A stretch of DNA of 64,000 bases from Trichormus_B sp936914905 (GTDB lineage Bacteria > Cyanobacteriota > Cyanobacteriia > Cyanobacteriales > Nostocaceae). The notes under the pieces are model-generated. The model did not search any database. It saw only the letters and a program-made list of their open reading frames with translations, and was not told the origin of the DNA. How positions within the stretch are numbered: the first letter of the stretch is position 1; every line of letters begins with the position of its first letter. Made by a program: the position numbers and the translations under genes. Shown here piece by piece: positions 29,243 through 39,420 of this stretch. Location: NCBI RefSeq assembly GCF_039871975.1, contig NZ_JBDPLL010000001.1, one strand, 5' to 3'.

Positions 29243-31150
29243 GTGAAAGGACAGCACTTATTTCATAGTTTCTTGCCTGGTGTAACAGCAGCAGTATTAA
29301 CGACTCAATCAGCTTGGGCTAATACCCATAAAGTTGGTGAGGTCAAACTGGTGTCTTCTCCTAGTGTCTTGACTGCAACCAATGGGAAACTCTCAGTTGT
29401 GGACGACATCAACAGACAGCAGGGCAATACCGCAGTTGATAATTCTCCAGCTTTAGTAGCTACTCTGGATTTTAGTAACCTGAGTGTGAAGGCTGTCGTT
29501 AATCACGATGTTAGAGAAGCCTCTGTGATTCATAATGGCAGCGTGACAAAAGAAAACAGCCGGAAAACACTTTTGCCAAATGCAGTGATTAGTGCAAACT
29601 TAGCAAAGTTACCGGAAGCGGAAAAATGTTTACAGGTAAAGCAAAAAAGCCAAGCTGCTATGCTTCTGGCTTTAAAGGCTTGTTCACAAAAAAATGCGGC
29701 GACCAAGAAGGTAGCTCAAGTTACTTATCCTGGTGATTCACAAACACCTAATACTTCAGAGCCATCTGTTCCAAACGCAGAAACTGCTAAACCTGCACCG
29801 ACAGGCTCCAAAGGGACACCTCTGGAAAACCTGAATTCTAATTCTAATCCTCTGCTATTTCCTACAAAACCAGAGGAAGTCAGGCTTCAGAAAAATCAGC
29901 CTATTACTTTGGCCCAGGCGCTGGAACTGACAAAGCGGAATAACAACGAATTACAGGTGTCGATATTGCAGTTAGGGCGCAGTAAATCTGCTCTTAGAGA
30001 AGCCCAGGCTGCCTTGTTGCCTACTTTGGGGGTGAATGGTAATGTCACTAATAGCCGTAGTTCTAGCAACACACTGCAAGCTAAACAGCAACAGAGGTTA
30101 AATCCTCTGTCACCTGATGCTGATTCGAATACTAGCTTTGGTAGTCAAGCAGAGCTGACGTATCATCTTTATACGTCTGGGAGACGAAATGCAGCAATTA
30201 CAGAGGCTGAGGAACAGGTAAGATTTCAGGAGTTAGATGTAGAAAGACAATCTGAAGAAATTCGCCTAAATGTTGCCACAGATTACTATAATTTGCAACA
30301 GGCAGATGAAAATGTACGTATTTCTCAGTCGGCGGTACAGAATTCTGAGGCTAGTTTGCGAGATGCACAGGCTTTGGAAAGGGCTGGAGTGGGTACAAGA
30401 TTTGATGTGTTGCGATCGCAGGTGAATTTAGCCAATGCCGAACAAGAGTTAACTGATGCTCGTTCTCAGCAAGCGATCGCTCAGCGGCGGTTAGCTACTC
30501 GCTTAAATCTGCCCCAATCGATAAATATCACTGCTGCTGACCCTGTGCAGTTAGCTGGTCTTTGGGAACGTGGTTTAGAAGATAGCATTGTCTTAGCTTA
30601 TCAAAACCGCCCCGAACTACAACAGCAGTTGGCACAGCGGAATATTAGCGAACAACAAAGAAGACAAGCTCTAGCATCTTTAGGACCGCAAATTAGTTTA
30701 GTTGCCAGCTATGACCTGCTAGATGTGTTTAATGATAGTATCAACGTTAGCGATGGTTATTCTGTGGGAGTGCGAGCCACCCTGAACTTATATGATGGTG
30801 GTGCAGCAAAAGCAAGAGCAGCCCAGGCTAAAACTAATATTGCGATCGCTGAAACTAATTTTGCAGAACAACGTAACCAAATTCGTTTTCAAGTAGAACA
30901 GGCTTATTCTACCCAGATCGCTAACTTGGAAAACGTCCAAACTTCCAACGCGGCTCTAGAGCAAGCCAAAGAGTCCCTACGGTTAGCTCGTTTGCGATTT
31001 CAAGCTGGTGTAGGTACTCAAACAGATGTGATTAACGCGGAAAATGAACTTACTAGATCCGAAGGTAATCATATTCGCGCCATCTTGAACTACAACCGTG
31101 CTTTAACCGAGTTACAACGTTATGTAACATCTAGGGCTTTTAAGAAGTAA
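29243..31150 (+). CDS. hgdD: TolC-family outer membrane channel, HgdD-like
   Basis: A 635-residue outer membrane efflux protein. A signal peptide is at the N-terminus (FLPGVTAAVLTTQSAWA), followed by about 200 low-complexity residues and two outer-membrane-efflux repeats: ITLAQALELTKRNNNELQVS starts the first, and the second includes YSVGVRATLNLYDGG and QAGVGTQTDVINAENELTRS. In Anabaena PCC 7120 the gene after kaiC is hgdD (alr2887), whose product works with DevBCA to export heterocyst glycolipids and with other pumps. The position here is the same. GTG 29243 is the only suitable start. A hairpin terminator follows. Confidence 0.85.
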   Translation: MKGQHLFHSFLPGVTAAVLTTQSAWANTHKVGEVKLVSSPSVLTATNGKLSVVDDINRQQGNTAVDNSPALVATLDFSNLSVKAVVNHDVREASVIHNGSVTKENSRKTLLPNAVISANLAKLPEAEKCLQVKQKSQAAMLLALKACSQKNAATKKVAQVTYPGDSQTPNTSEPSVPNAETAKPAPTGSKGTPLENLNSNSNPLLFPTKPEEVRLQKNQPITLAQALELTKRNNNELQVSILQLGRSKSALREAQAALLPTLGVNGNVTNSRSSSNTLQAKQQQRLNPLSPDADSNTSFGSQAELTYHLYTSGRRNAAITEAEEQVRFQELDVERQSEEIRLNVATDYYNLQQADENVRISQSAVQNSEASLRDAQALERAGVGTRFDVLRSQVNLANAEQELTDARSQQAIAQRRLATRLNLPQSINITAADPVQLAGLWERGLEDSIVLAYQNRPELQQQLAQRNISEQQRRQALASLGPQISLVASYDLLDVFNDSINVSDGYSVGVRATLNLYDGGAAKARAAQAKTNIAIAETNFAEQRNQIRFQVEQAYSTQIANLENVQTSNAALEQAKESLRLARLRFQAGVGTQTDVINAENELTRSEGNHIRAILNYNRALTELQRYVTSRAFKK

Positions 31151-31175
31151 ATGAACAAAACTTTTTAAAAGAGCC

Positions 31176-31219
31176 AAAAGCCTCATTTAGCAGTGTAATT
31201 ACTAGTAAATGAGGCTTTT
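31176..31219 (+). terminator. Terminator after hgdD
   Basis: AAAAGCCTCATTTA (31176-31189) pairs with TAAATGAGGCTTTT (31206-31219). The 3' arm ends in a T-run. It lies 26 bases after the hgdD stop. Confidence 0.75.
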
Positions 31220-31278
31220 ATCAGTTATCAGTTAAATAACTCAATTTTCAATGCCCAATGCCCAATGCCCACTGCCCA

Positions 31279-31656
31279 ATGACTAAAATCACATCCAAAG
31301 AAATTGCCCAGTTTCGCTCTCAACTAGCAGATGATCTTCAAGCAATGGAAGTATTAGACTTGATTGAGGATTGTGATGGAGACTTAGAAGATGCAGCTAT
31401 GACCCTTGCTATCAAAGCCGGACAAGAACCAGGACAAACAAATTCTGAGTGGTTAGACGCTTTAGCAAAAAAATGGCGTGCAGTCCTGTGTGAACAAGAA
31501 TATAGGGAAAATTTGCTCAATGACTCAGTTGCTGGAATGATGTCACACCTGAAAAGTATCCCAGAGTTTCCCAATATTTTGGCAACCCCAGTTTTAATAT
31601 ATGTCCTCAAGCAAGGCGTGAATAATTTTTGTGAGCCTTTGGATTCTTTAAAATAA
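31279..31656 (+). CDS. Conserved hypothetical protein
   Basis: A 125-residue soluble protein starting MTKITSKEIAQFRSQLADDL and containing EVLDLIEDCDGDLEDAAMTL, which looks like a small helical domain. I choose ATG 31279 because the in-frame extension from 31258 is encoded by a 'CCCAATGCCCAATG' repeat typical of Nostocales spacers. No family name can be given. It lies between hgdD and a membrane-protein gene on the same strand and carries no lesion. Confidence 0.65.
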   Translation: MTKITSKEIAQFRSQLADDLQAMEVLDLIEDCDGDLEDAAMTLAIKAGQEPGQTNSEWLDALAKKWRAVLCEQEYRENLLNDSVAGMMSHLKSIPEFPNILATPVLIYVLKQGVNNFCEPLDSLK

Positions 31657-31699
31657 TATTTAGTGCTGACTGTGGGGTGGAGCTAGTACCACAAGGCGA

Positions 31700-31732
31700 A
31701 AGTCAAAAGTCAAAAGTTAAAAGTTAAAAATA
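31700..31732. repeat. Short tandem heptamers
   Basis: AAGTCAAAAGTCAAAAGTT followed by AAAAGTTAAAA, an AAAAGTC/AAAAGTT heptanucleotide array in the spacer. Such arrays are common in heterocystous cyanobacteria. Confidence 0.7.
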
Positions 31733-31847
31733 TTATGGAGTAGGCTTTTCCTCTATTTTAAATGGTTGCTCTATTGATGCCGTAGTCTACTACTGCTGAT
31801 ACCGTGTTAATTAAGGACATTTTTTTCAGATAACAATTTTTAGATCA

Positions 31848-32348
31848 ATGAATTACCTTGTTGCCGTATTATCCGATCGCATCCAAGCTGAAGCTGCTTA
31901 CTTAGATCTAGAAAAAGTAGGTATAAATAGCTCTATCCTGGGTAGAGGATACAAAACCGCTGATGAGTTTGGTTTGATTGATCCCAAGGAAGAAGCTAAA
32001 AAACAAGCACGATTGATGGCATTCTGGCTGCTACCATTTGGCTTTTTTGCTGGTTTTACCTTCAGTTTTATCACTGGCTTAGATACCTTTGCTTGGGCTG
32101 GAGAAATTGGCAATCATGTAATTGGCGGGCTACTTGGTGCTGGTAGCGGCGCTATGGGTAGCGTATTTGTTAGTGGTGGTGTAGGTTTAGTTTCAGGTGG
32201 TGGAGATGCTTTACCCTACCGCAATCGCTTGGATGCTGGAAAATACATAATTGTCGTTCAGGGTTCAGAAACTCTGACTCGCCAAGCTAATTGCATATTA
32301 CGCCAGTTTGACCCAGAAAATATCCAAGGTTATACACAAACAAACTAA
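31848..32348 (+). CDS. Small membrane protein with stress-type domain
   Basis: A 166-residue protein starting MNYLVAVLSDRIQAEAAYLD, a beta-alpha start resembling the general-stress 17M-like fold, then two hydrophobic, Gly-rich segments (FWLLPFGFFAGFTFSFITGL and GGLLGAGSGAMGSVFVSGGV) and a C-terminal YIIVVQGSETLTRQANCIL. The layout (domain, Gly-rich membrane hairpin, domain half) is like the larger protein at 62846-64000, though the sequences differ. Function unknown. It precedes the PSII S4 gene by 59 bases and may be cotranscribed. Confidence 0.65.
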   Translation: MNYLVAVLSDRIQAEAAYLDLEKVGINSSILGRGYKTADEFGLIDPKEEAKKQARLMAFWLLPFGFFAGFTFSFITGLDTFAWAGEIGNHVIGGLLGAGSGAMGSVFVSGGVGLVSGGGDALPYRNRLDAGKYIIVVQGSETLTRQANCILRQFDPENIQGYTQTN

Positions 32349-32407
32349 TTCGTAATTCGTAATTCGTAATTATTCAATTACTACCCAGTCCCCATTCCTT
32401 AGTCCCC

Positions 32408-33187
32408 ATGTTACCCAGAGAAGAACTTTTAAAAGGTATTGAAAATCGTGATAGTATAGCTCGCGTGATTGACCAGGCAGAGCAAGCTATAAAGACCTGG
32501 GAAGTGGTTGTGACTGATTTTCTTTCTCCGCCAGAGTTACCAGAAATTCAACGGGTGTTGAGTCGATTCACAGATGTGCATTTGGTAGCTTGGGGTGGAT
32601 ATCCTCAAGCTGAACGTCAAAGAGTGGCGATCGCACGTTCTGAATTACCCTTAGATAAATCTCAAGTTGCAATCACCGCTTTAGAAGTTGTCGGTAACTT
32701 TCTGTTTGATACTGCAACTCACCGCGATTTTTTAGGAGCGATGTTGGGGACGGGAATTGTTCGAGAAAAGACTGGAGATATTATTGTTTTTGGAGAAAGG
32801 GGAGCCCAAGTAATTGTAGTCCCGGAACTAACAGAATTTTTGGAGATGAGTTTGAAACAGGTGCGTTCTGTTCCAGTAAAAACTCAAGCCATTGATATTA
32901 ATGAGTTAAAAATCCGCGAACCGAAAAAGAAAGAATTGACGACTGTAGAAGCTTCTTTAAGATTAGATGCAATCGCATCAGCCGGTTTTGGGATTTCTCG
33001 TAGCAAAATGGTTAATTTAATCGACTCGGGTAATGTACGTGTGAATTGGAAAGAAATCACTCGAGCTAGTTCCCAACTGAAAAGCGGAGATTTAATTGCC
33101 ATTACCGGTAAAGGACGTTTAGAAGTTGGTGAAATTACCGTTACTAAAAAAGACCGTTACCGCATGCAATTAACCAGATATATGTAG
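32408..33187 (+). CDS. Photosystem II S4 domain protein
   Basis: A 259-residue protein of the cyanobacterial/plastid 'photosystem II S4 domain' family (slr1646-like). The N-terminal part (PREELLKGIENRDSIARVID) is specific to this family and the C-terminal 75 residues form an S4 RNA-binding domain: SLRLDAIASAGFGISRSKMV, then LIDSGNVRVNWKEI. RNA binding is predicted; the exact role in photosystem II biogenesis is not established. Start at ATG 32408. It is intact and immediately precedes an IS66 relic. Confidence 0.85.
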   Translation: MLPREELLKGIENRDSIARVIDQAEQAIKTWEVVVTDFLSPPELPEIQRVLSRFTDVHLVAWGGYPQAERQRVAIARSELPLDKSQVAITALEVVGNFLFDTATHRDFLGAMLGTGIVREKTGDIIVFGERGAQVIVVPELTEFLEMSLKQVRSVPVKTQAIDINELKIREPKKKELTTVEASLRLDAIASAGFGISRSKMVNLIDSGNVRVNWKEITRASSQLKSGDLIAITGKGRLEVGEITVTKKDRYRMQLTRYM

Positions 33188-33299
33188 GTGACTGGGGACT
33201 GGGGACTGGGTAGTAATTGATAATGTAAGGATTGAGGTGGAGGGGTATTGACAAGTGTGATAGGTGAGGGAGAATATAGCAAACAGTTATAGAAAAGAA

Positions 33300-34345
33300 C
33301 CTGCCACAAAAACTAGACACAGAGATATTGAAGCAGTTGGCAACAGAGCAACTGGTAGAAATGATTATTGAGGAGGGGAAAATTATAGAGAAGCTAACAA
33401 ATAGAGTAGTAGAACTGGAAAAAGAAATAGAGAAGCTCAAAATCAGTAGAGATTTAGACAGTATCAGATTATGGAAAGCACCGTCGGGAGACATCCTCAA
33501 AAAAACCGAGAACAAACAACAAGATAAACCAGAAGAAAACCAGACACCAAAACGGAAACTAGGAGAACAAGCAGGCCATAGGGGAAAAACAAGAAGGGGA
33601 TTTGGTGGAGTAGATAGATTTGAGATACTGGGACCGCAAGTGTGTGGATAGTGTGGTTAGGGGGAATTGTTTGGCTAACTAATAAAAATGGAAACACAAC
33701 AAGTAGGGGAGTTGGTGGACATGCCAATCGAAATAGTAGAATATCTAAAGATATACTACTATTTGCAGTGTGTGTGGGGAAAAATAAACGGCAAACTGGT
33801 TACCAGAGATAGTACAGGGACAAGATATAGGAATCAGACTACAAGCCTTTTTGGGATGGCTCAATAACTACAGGCATTTAGCCTATGAAAAACAACAAGA
33901 ACTGTTGTGGGAACTGGGTCAAATAGAAATTGGAGTGGGAACATTAGTAGCTAGGAATGAAGGAATAGATGGTGCAGTAGCTCAAACTATTGATAGCCTC
34001 AAATAATAGAAATTGGAGTGGGAACATTAGTAGCTAGGAATGAAGGAATAGATGGTACAGTAGCTCAAAGTATTGATAGCCTCAAATAGTGGATGAAACA
34101 AACCCAGCCTAATATCCTCGCGGATGAAACACCCTGGGTAGTCAAAGGGTGAGAGAATGGTTATGGATTTTTGCCAATACTGACTTCCCTTGATTTCATG
34201 GCCCTGATACTCCTTCTCCTGCCGAATTAGAATCCATTGTGGGTTATAGTTACTCTGGTGTACTCAGTTGTGATGACTTTACTGCCTATAACGGTGATCC
34301 GCTCAAAGCTCAACACAAATGTCAGGCACATCTACTTATGTATTT
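33300..34345 (+). pseudogene. IS66-family transposase, decayed (second relic)
   Basis: The 5' part reads PQKLDTEILKQLATEQLVEM followed by a long coiled coil and GEQAGHRGKTRRGFGGVDRF, the start of an IS66-type transposase. Later pieces in other frames are WLNNYRHLAYEKQQELLWEL and NILADETPWVVKG, which carries the first catalytic Asp, and ELESIVGYSYSGVLSCDDFT with the second. The zinc-finger region has a TAG where Tyr or Cys would be expected. An 83-bp tandem duplication is inside. Many stops, no active enzyme. It differs in sequence from the relic at 1.2-2.6 kb, so it is a separate element. Confidence 0.8.
33922..34087. repeat. 83-bp tandem duplication in IS66 relic
   Basis: The 83 bases from 33922 recur from 34005 with only a few differences (GTGCAG to GTACAG, AAACTAT to AAAGTAT). 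The copies are head to tail without a spacer. The divergence shows that the duplication is not an assembly artefact of yesterday. Confidence 0.93.
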
Positions 34346-35047
34346 GTCAATTTTTGCACTTATTTTGCACTTATATAGATGATGTTGAAATCCTTATTAG
34401 TTTTTCTTAGGAAATAAGGTGCGTTTTCCCTGGTAATGTCCCAGATTGCATTCTGCTGTAGAAGGTTTGGTTATTTCTCTAATTCTCCGATACCTGCTCA
34501 GTAGATGACATTTTTTATTACTACACTGTTTTGCTACTTTGTCGATGCGTAAGTCCTATTATATTACATCGTTATGATGTAACAGTATCAATGATGATGA
34601 GATTGTGAATTTTTGCAAAGTTAAAGATCCGTGACTTATTTTCAGGATTTTTTCATCAGGTAAATAATTAATTATAGGAGTCAGAGATCTAAATCATTCA
34701 ATTGGTAGGTTTCTTTTGTCAAATCACCCTAAGAAACCAACCCATTATTAATTACGCTAAAATTTGCTTGCTTCTAATATTTCACGCCAAAAATCGAGTG
34801 CTGATTCGGTTCTGTCAGCAACGTGCCTACGTAATGCTCTCGCTATTGCGTCACTATATGGCGAAGAAAGATTCTCTGCTATTTGGCGTGGCGTTCCATC
34901 TAAAATTCCTTATTGCGTGAATTGTGGAACGTATGCAAGAGGCAGACTTATTAGTAATAATACAGTGTGGTATATATCTACCTCTAGAGGTAGCATCCAT
35001 TTTGTCATTGTATTAGAAGCACTCAAATATTTTTCAGATCTACTTAT
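34346..35047 (+). other. Region with one unrecognised ORF
   Basis: No clear gene. A 103-codon frame at 34764-35075 reads LRNALAIASLYGEERFSAIW and RGVPSKIPYCVNCGTYARGR, then SRGSIHFVIVLEALKYFSDL. It looks protein-like in parts but has no recognised family and may be a fragment. TTTTGCACTTATTTTGCACTTAT near 34357-34380 is a small direct repeat. Confidence 0.3.
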
Positions 35048-35560
35048 TCACAAATCACCTATTTTAAACTGGTAAATAGGATCTTTCTCTGGAACAATTA
35101 TATCTTTTACTTCAAATACAAAAATATTAGGAGGATCTATATCTAGATGAACATAGCCTTCCTTATTATTGTGAATAAAGTCAATTGCTTGCAAAATATC
35201 TCTTGCAATGTATGGCAGTAAGGCCTCATGTATATTATATTGTTGTATTTCTATCACCTTGGTTAGTGTAGTTGGTTAGTATAGAATGACAACGTTCAAG
35301 AATGATATAAAAAGTATTTTCACATTCAAATGAAGTATGTACATACGTTATATTTGGATGCCGCGGATTTCTTAAAATATTTCTCTCTCTTAGCCACAGT
35401 TGTCAAACATCTTCATAAGTCTGATTTCGGGGTACAATAACTTTAGCTGCAAGTTCGTTTACCCATTTGTCCTCGCATTCAAATACCTGACCTAAATACC
35501 CTTAATTGATACTTTTACCAATAAAATATTGCCTACCATTAGAGATTAATAATCTCACCA
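35048..35560 (-). pseudogene. Serine/threonine protein kinase fragment
   Basis: Minus-strand text LAAKVIVPRNQTYEDV includes the ATP-contact Lys, ERNILRNPRHPNITYVHTSF contains the helix-C/beta-4 region, FYIILERC is the hinge, and FIHNNKEGYVHLDIDPPNIF is the catalytic loop with HxDxxxxN. The end QFKIGDL reaches the start of the DFG region, where it stops. The pieces lie in different frames with stops between, and the C-lobe and glycine loop are missing. It is the wreck of a eukaryotic-type protein kinase, a class that is abundant in Nostoc. Confidence 0.65.
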
Positions 35561-35703
35561 TTTTGAGGAGGGCAAAAAATTTTGGAGTTTGGAAATTGAT
35601 TGGATTAATTATTGTGGTTTTATCCATAGAATCTTTACGAATAGTAAACCCCATCTAGAGGTTTACCTAGATGGGTATAGTACATTGTACTATATGCTAT
35701 GAT

Positions 35704-37917
35704 TTAATGCACCAACTCAATAGCCCGCTTAGTCAATGCTTCCCCAGTCAACCCATTAAACGCCATCAATTCATCGGCACTGGCGGTAGTTTCCCCACGT
35801 TTCCAGGCGAAAGTATCACGTTTAGAATTACTGCGTAACATGATCGGTTCTAACATGGCCGCAGCACCACCTGTCACACCAATTAAGGCATCTCCACCAA
35901 ACAATTGCTCAAAATCGGCATCACTTAAAAAACCACCATCTGGTTCAGAACAAGTCTCCCAAGCAGTATCATGAGGACGATATAAACGGCGGGGATTGAT
36001 AATAGAAACAATCTTCACACCAATACCTTCAGTTTCTAAAAATGCCGCCGCTTCAAAAGTAGGAATTAATGTCATATCGCCAACTACAGCAAATACAACT
36101 GTCTTTCCACTAGCGACTTCATGTAATAACACTGCACCATCAATTAAGCCTTTTTCAGTTTGGGCAAAGGTGCTACGAACTGGCAAAGGAGATTTACTGG
36201 CAGTTATGACAATACCCTTATTTTTTGTTTTCAAAGCCCAGTCATAACAAGCTTGAATACTGTTAGCATCTGGGGGAAATAATAGGAATACATTTCCTGT
36301 TCTCATCAAAGAAGCAAAATAGGCTTCAATTTCTGGTCTTTGGTGAGTCCAACCGTTACGTCCTTGTTCTAAAGCCCCGGCTGTAAATAATGTAATGGTC
36401 GAGGGAGTTTGTCGGCGTAATTCTGCCATCGCTTGGGTGACTGTTTGCCAAATTGGTAAACCATTGATGGCAAAAGATTCGTAAGAACACCACAAAGTTC
36501 TCGCACCCATTAAGGATAAACCAGCGGCTAACCCTGCACAAGCATCTTCGCTTAAAGGTTCGTAAACTTGACCACCTGGGGCTTGACTATATAAATCATC
36601 GATGGTGGGGTGGTTTATTTTTAAAGCTTGGTTAATGTTAGCAATTCCTGATGCTTCGTTTCCGTCAGCATTAGTAACTAGGAAATTTTTATCCTTATTT
36701 CCAACTATTCCTACTAACCTGCCCATTGCAGTTGTCGCAACTTTTGGTTCTCCGCCAACTGCATATTCTTCTAATGGTAATTCCCCTAAATCTGCTAAGG
36801 GTAATTCAAATTCTGTCACTGCGGTTTTTGCTGCTGGACCACCTCCCGCACGTTCGGCATTTGTTCGCACTGTTTCCCATGCTTGCACTGGTAATGCCAG
36901 TTTTTGTAAAGCGGCAACGATATGGGGCGCGTCTAAAGTATCTTTAGGATAGAGGTTGTGTGATTTTGCACCCAAGGCGTGAACCCCTGCACCTTTAAGT
37001 TGTTTGATAATAAATACTGTCAATTTACCACTAAGTGCACAACGTTCAGCTTTATTCATTCCTACTAATACCGCTTTGGTAAAATCTAGGCGGTTATCAA
37101 AAGAAAATGCAGTACTATCAACATAATCACCGTCTTGATTTTGGTCGTCAAAATCTTTGGCATTTACTAAAACGACTTCGCTAAAACCGTTACATTGCCA
37201 GTAGGCTATCATCTCTTCGTTGGTTTTAAGAGATACCATGCTGTGGTGTTCTTGGCTATAACCATTCCACACTAACACGGGTAAGAAGTTAGTGACACTG
37301 GGGTAAGCGGTGTTAAAATGCGCCATTGAACTCATGATATAGGGTTCACCCAGTCCCCCGTCTCCCACTGTGAAGGGGAAGAGTTTCTCACGGTGCAGGA
37401 GTGCAGCAGACATGGCGAAATGTTGTCCTTGTCCCAAGGGGCCTGCTGGTGCAAGGATACCGGGAATGTAGCCGGAAAGGTGTCCTAATAATCCATGCTT
37501 TTCTCGAAAGCGATCGCGCAATTGTTGTACTGTAAAAATGCCCATGTCTTCTAAAGACCTGTCTAAGAACATAGCACTATAGAAACCAGGGGCGTGATGT
37601 CCCACTTCGGTGATAATATTTTTATGTCCCAGCATAACCAAAGCTGCATAAGCTTCCGCTTGGCTAGCAAAACCGCCGGGATGTCCAGAAGCCTTACTAG
37701 CAGTGATTTGAAGAGTTAAGTAGCGCAGGGCATCGGCAGCGAGTAAGGTTTGATAAACTGCATTTGTATCGGTAGGATTTAATATAGCTACTTTACCAGA
37801 TGCGATCGCCGGTGTTGTCCCATAAGTGTCAAAATCTGGCAGTGCTTCCCCAAAATATTGTATCCCTTCACAAAAATTTGGAACTGCGGAAGATGCTTTT
37901 GTCGTAGTAGCTGTCAT
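35704..37917 (-). CDS. Transketolase/phosphoketolase-like TPP enzyme
   Basis: A 737-residue thiamine-diphosphate enzyme with transketolase-like domain order. The TPP-binding pattern begins VGDGGLGEPYIMSSMAHFN and ends with NG in LPVLVWNGYSQEHH. Upstream are SGHPGGFASQAEAYAALVML and HHAPGFYSAMFLDRS; the pyrimidine domain has GNEASGIANINQALKI and LWCSYESFAING. The family occurs in cyanobacteria beside the classical XFP phosphoketolase and is often annotated as phosphoketolase; the reaction (acetyl-phosphate from xylulose-5-P) is inferred. I choose ATG 37917 (MTATTTKASS) over an upstream extension. The gene is intact between two pseudogene clusters. Confidence 0.75.
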   Translation of the reverse strand: MTATTTKASSAVPNFCEGIQYFGEALPDFDTYGTTPAIASGKVAILNPTDTNAVYQTLLAADALRYLTLQITASKASGHPGGFASQAEAYAALVMLGHKNIITEVGHHAPGFYSAMFLDRSLEDMGIFTVQQLRDRFREKHGLLGHLSGYIPGILAPAGPLGQGQHFAMSAALLHREKLFPFTVGDGGLGEPYIMSSMAHFNTAYPSVTNFLPVLVWNGYSQEHHSMVSLKTNEEMIAYWQCNGFSEVVLVNAKDFDDQNQDGDYVDSTAFSFDNRLDFTKAVLVGMNKAERCALSGKLTVFIIKQLKGAGVHALGAKSHNLYPKDTLDAPHIVAALQKLALPVQAWETVRTNAERAGGGPAAKTAVTEFELPLADLGELPLEEYAVGGEPKVATTAMGRLVGIVGNKDKNFLVTNADGNEASGIANINQALKINHPTIDDLYSQAPGGQVYEPLSEDACAGLAAGLSLMGARTLWCSYESFAINGLPIWQTVTQAMAELRRQTPSTITLFTAGALEQGRNGWTHQRPEIEAYFASLMRTGNVFLLFPPDANSIQACYDWALKTKNKGIVITASKSPLPVRSTFAQTEKGLIDGAVLLHEVASGKTVVFAVVGDMTLIPTFEAAAFLETEGIGVKIVSIINPRRLYRPHDTAWETCSEPDGGFLSDADFEQLFGGDALIGVTGGAAAMLEPIMLRSNSKRDTFAWKRGETTASADELMAFNGLTGEALTKRAIELVH

Positions 37918-38116
37918 GCTGAGTACCTTAATAAAAAGCCAATAAACTGGATAAGCTCGTTTAATGTAACCCAAATTTTACAACTTTCAGGTTCAAACAG
38001 TAGATTCCTTTTTTCCCACATCAGGATAAGTAATTTAAATACTCAACCTAAAAAACTAATTATTTTCAGTTAACTTAATTTTTAAGAAAAGACTTACATC
38101 TAGTAAAAAAATTTTT

Positions 38117-39400
38117 ATGCCTCTACCAAAAGAACCCAAAACCCCAGCCACCTTGCAAATGCTACGTTGGGTATTTAGTCCCATACCCTAGATGGAAGAA
38201 TGTGCTAAAATTTACGGTAATATCTTCACTCTCAAGTTGCAAAAAAATTTAGCTCCTTTAGTGTTTATCCATACTCCTGAAGTTATGCAGCAGGTTTTAA
38301 GCAACGATACTAAAGAGTTAGAAGCACCAGGAGAATTAAATAACATTTTTGAAATTTACTGGGTAAAAATTCAGTAATCTCCCAAAGTAGTAAAGAACAG
38401 CAGCGTCAACGGCAGTTAATGATGCCTGGCTTACATCGGGAAAGAATGCGAACTTATGCTGACATAATTAACGATATCACCGAGAAAGTCATCAATAAAC
38501 AGCCAATCAATCCTTGAAGGTGCGAACAGTAACCCAAGACATTACCCTGCGGGTGATGATGCTTGCTGTATTTAGACTATATGAAGGAGAACGTGTCGAA
38601 AAACTACAGCACCTACTATGTGAAATTTTAGGGGTAGCTAGTGGGGTATGGAGAGTGGCCTTACTTTATTTTCCCACCCTACAAAATTTGATTGGTATGT
38701 TCCAATTTTGGGAAAAACAGCAACAGCGCCAAAATAAAGCCGACCAACTCCTGTATGAAGAAATTCAGCCAGGACACGAAAATCCTGACCCATCCTGCAC
38801 AAATATCCTTAGCTTACTCATGTCCACAAGGGCTGGTAACTGATGAAGCTGGTGAACCTATGACTGATGTAGAATTACGTGATGAATTAATGACCTTATT
38901 AGTAGCCGGTCATGAAACCACAGCAACTACGATAGTTACTAGCAGAACTGGATAGTTTAAATGAAAATCCAGACTCCAACGCCATTTTGGAATTACCTTA
39001 TCTCACCGCAGTTTGTAACAAAACCTAGCTAGTTACCCAGTGGGGATGTTAACTTTTCCTAGACGAGTCAAAACACCTATTTCTGTAGATGGTCATGAAT
39101 TAGAACCAGGTACACTCGTCATGGGTTCAATTTATTTAACCCACCAACGGTAATATATTTATCCCAACCCTATATAATTTAACCCAAAACGCTTTTTAGA
39201 AAAACAATTTTCACCATTTCGCGCTGGTGCAAGACTTTGCTCAATTCGAAATTAAATTAGCACTAGCTAAAATTCTTAAAGGTTGGCAAATGGAACTAGT
39301 TAATACTCTTGAGGTTAAACTAAAACGTCGTGGTTTGGTGACAGTTCTAAATCAACCTATTAAGATGATTTTTTTAGGTCCTCGTCAGCAACAATTTTGA
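38117..39400 (+). pseudogene. Cytochrome P450 (CYP110-like), decayed
   Basis: A second P450 related to the one at 7873. From ATG 38117 pieces read MPLPKEPKTPATLQMLRWVF, MEECAKIYGNIFTLKLQKNL, DITLRVMMLAVFRLYEGERV and ELRDELMTLLVAGHETTATT (I-helix). The heme region is reduced to SPFRAGARLCSIRN, where FGxGxRxCIG is expected, and is missing about ten residues before it. TAG at 38189-38191 and several frameshifts and deletions (for example after AGHETTATT) break it. The end LKRRGLVTVLNQP matches the P450 C-terminus. It is not functional. Confidence 0.85.
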
Positions 39401-39420
39401 ACTTTAGAGACAATAGCAGT

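Noticed and set aside
34764..35075. A real gene with a CxxC motif
   Set aside because: No recognised family, no good start context, and it overlaps the end of a kinase pseudogene. Listed only as an unrecognised ORF.
36602..36952. ORFs on the plus strand inside the phosphoketolase-like gene
   Set aside because: Shadows of a well-supported minus-strand gene; no family resemblance.
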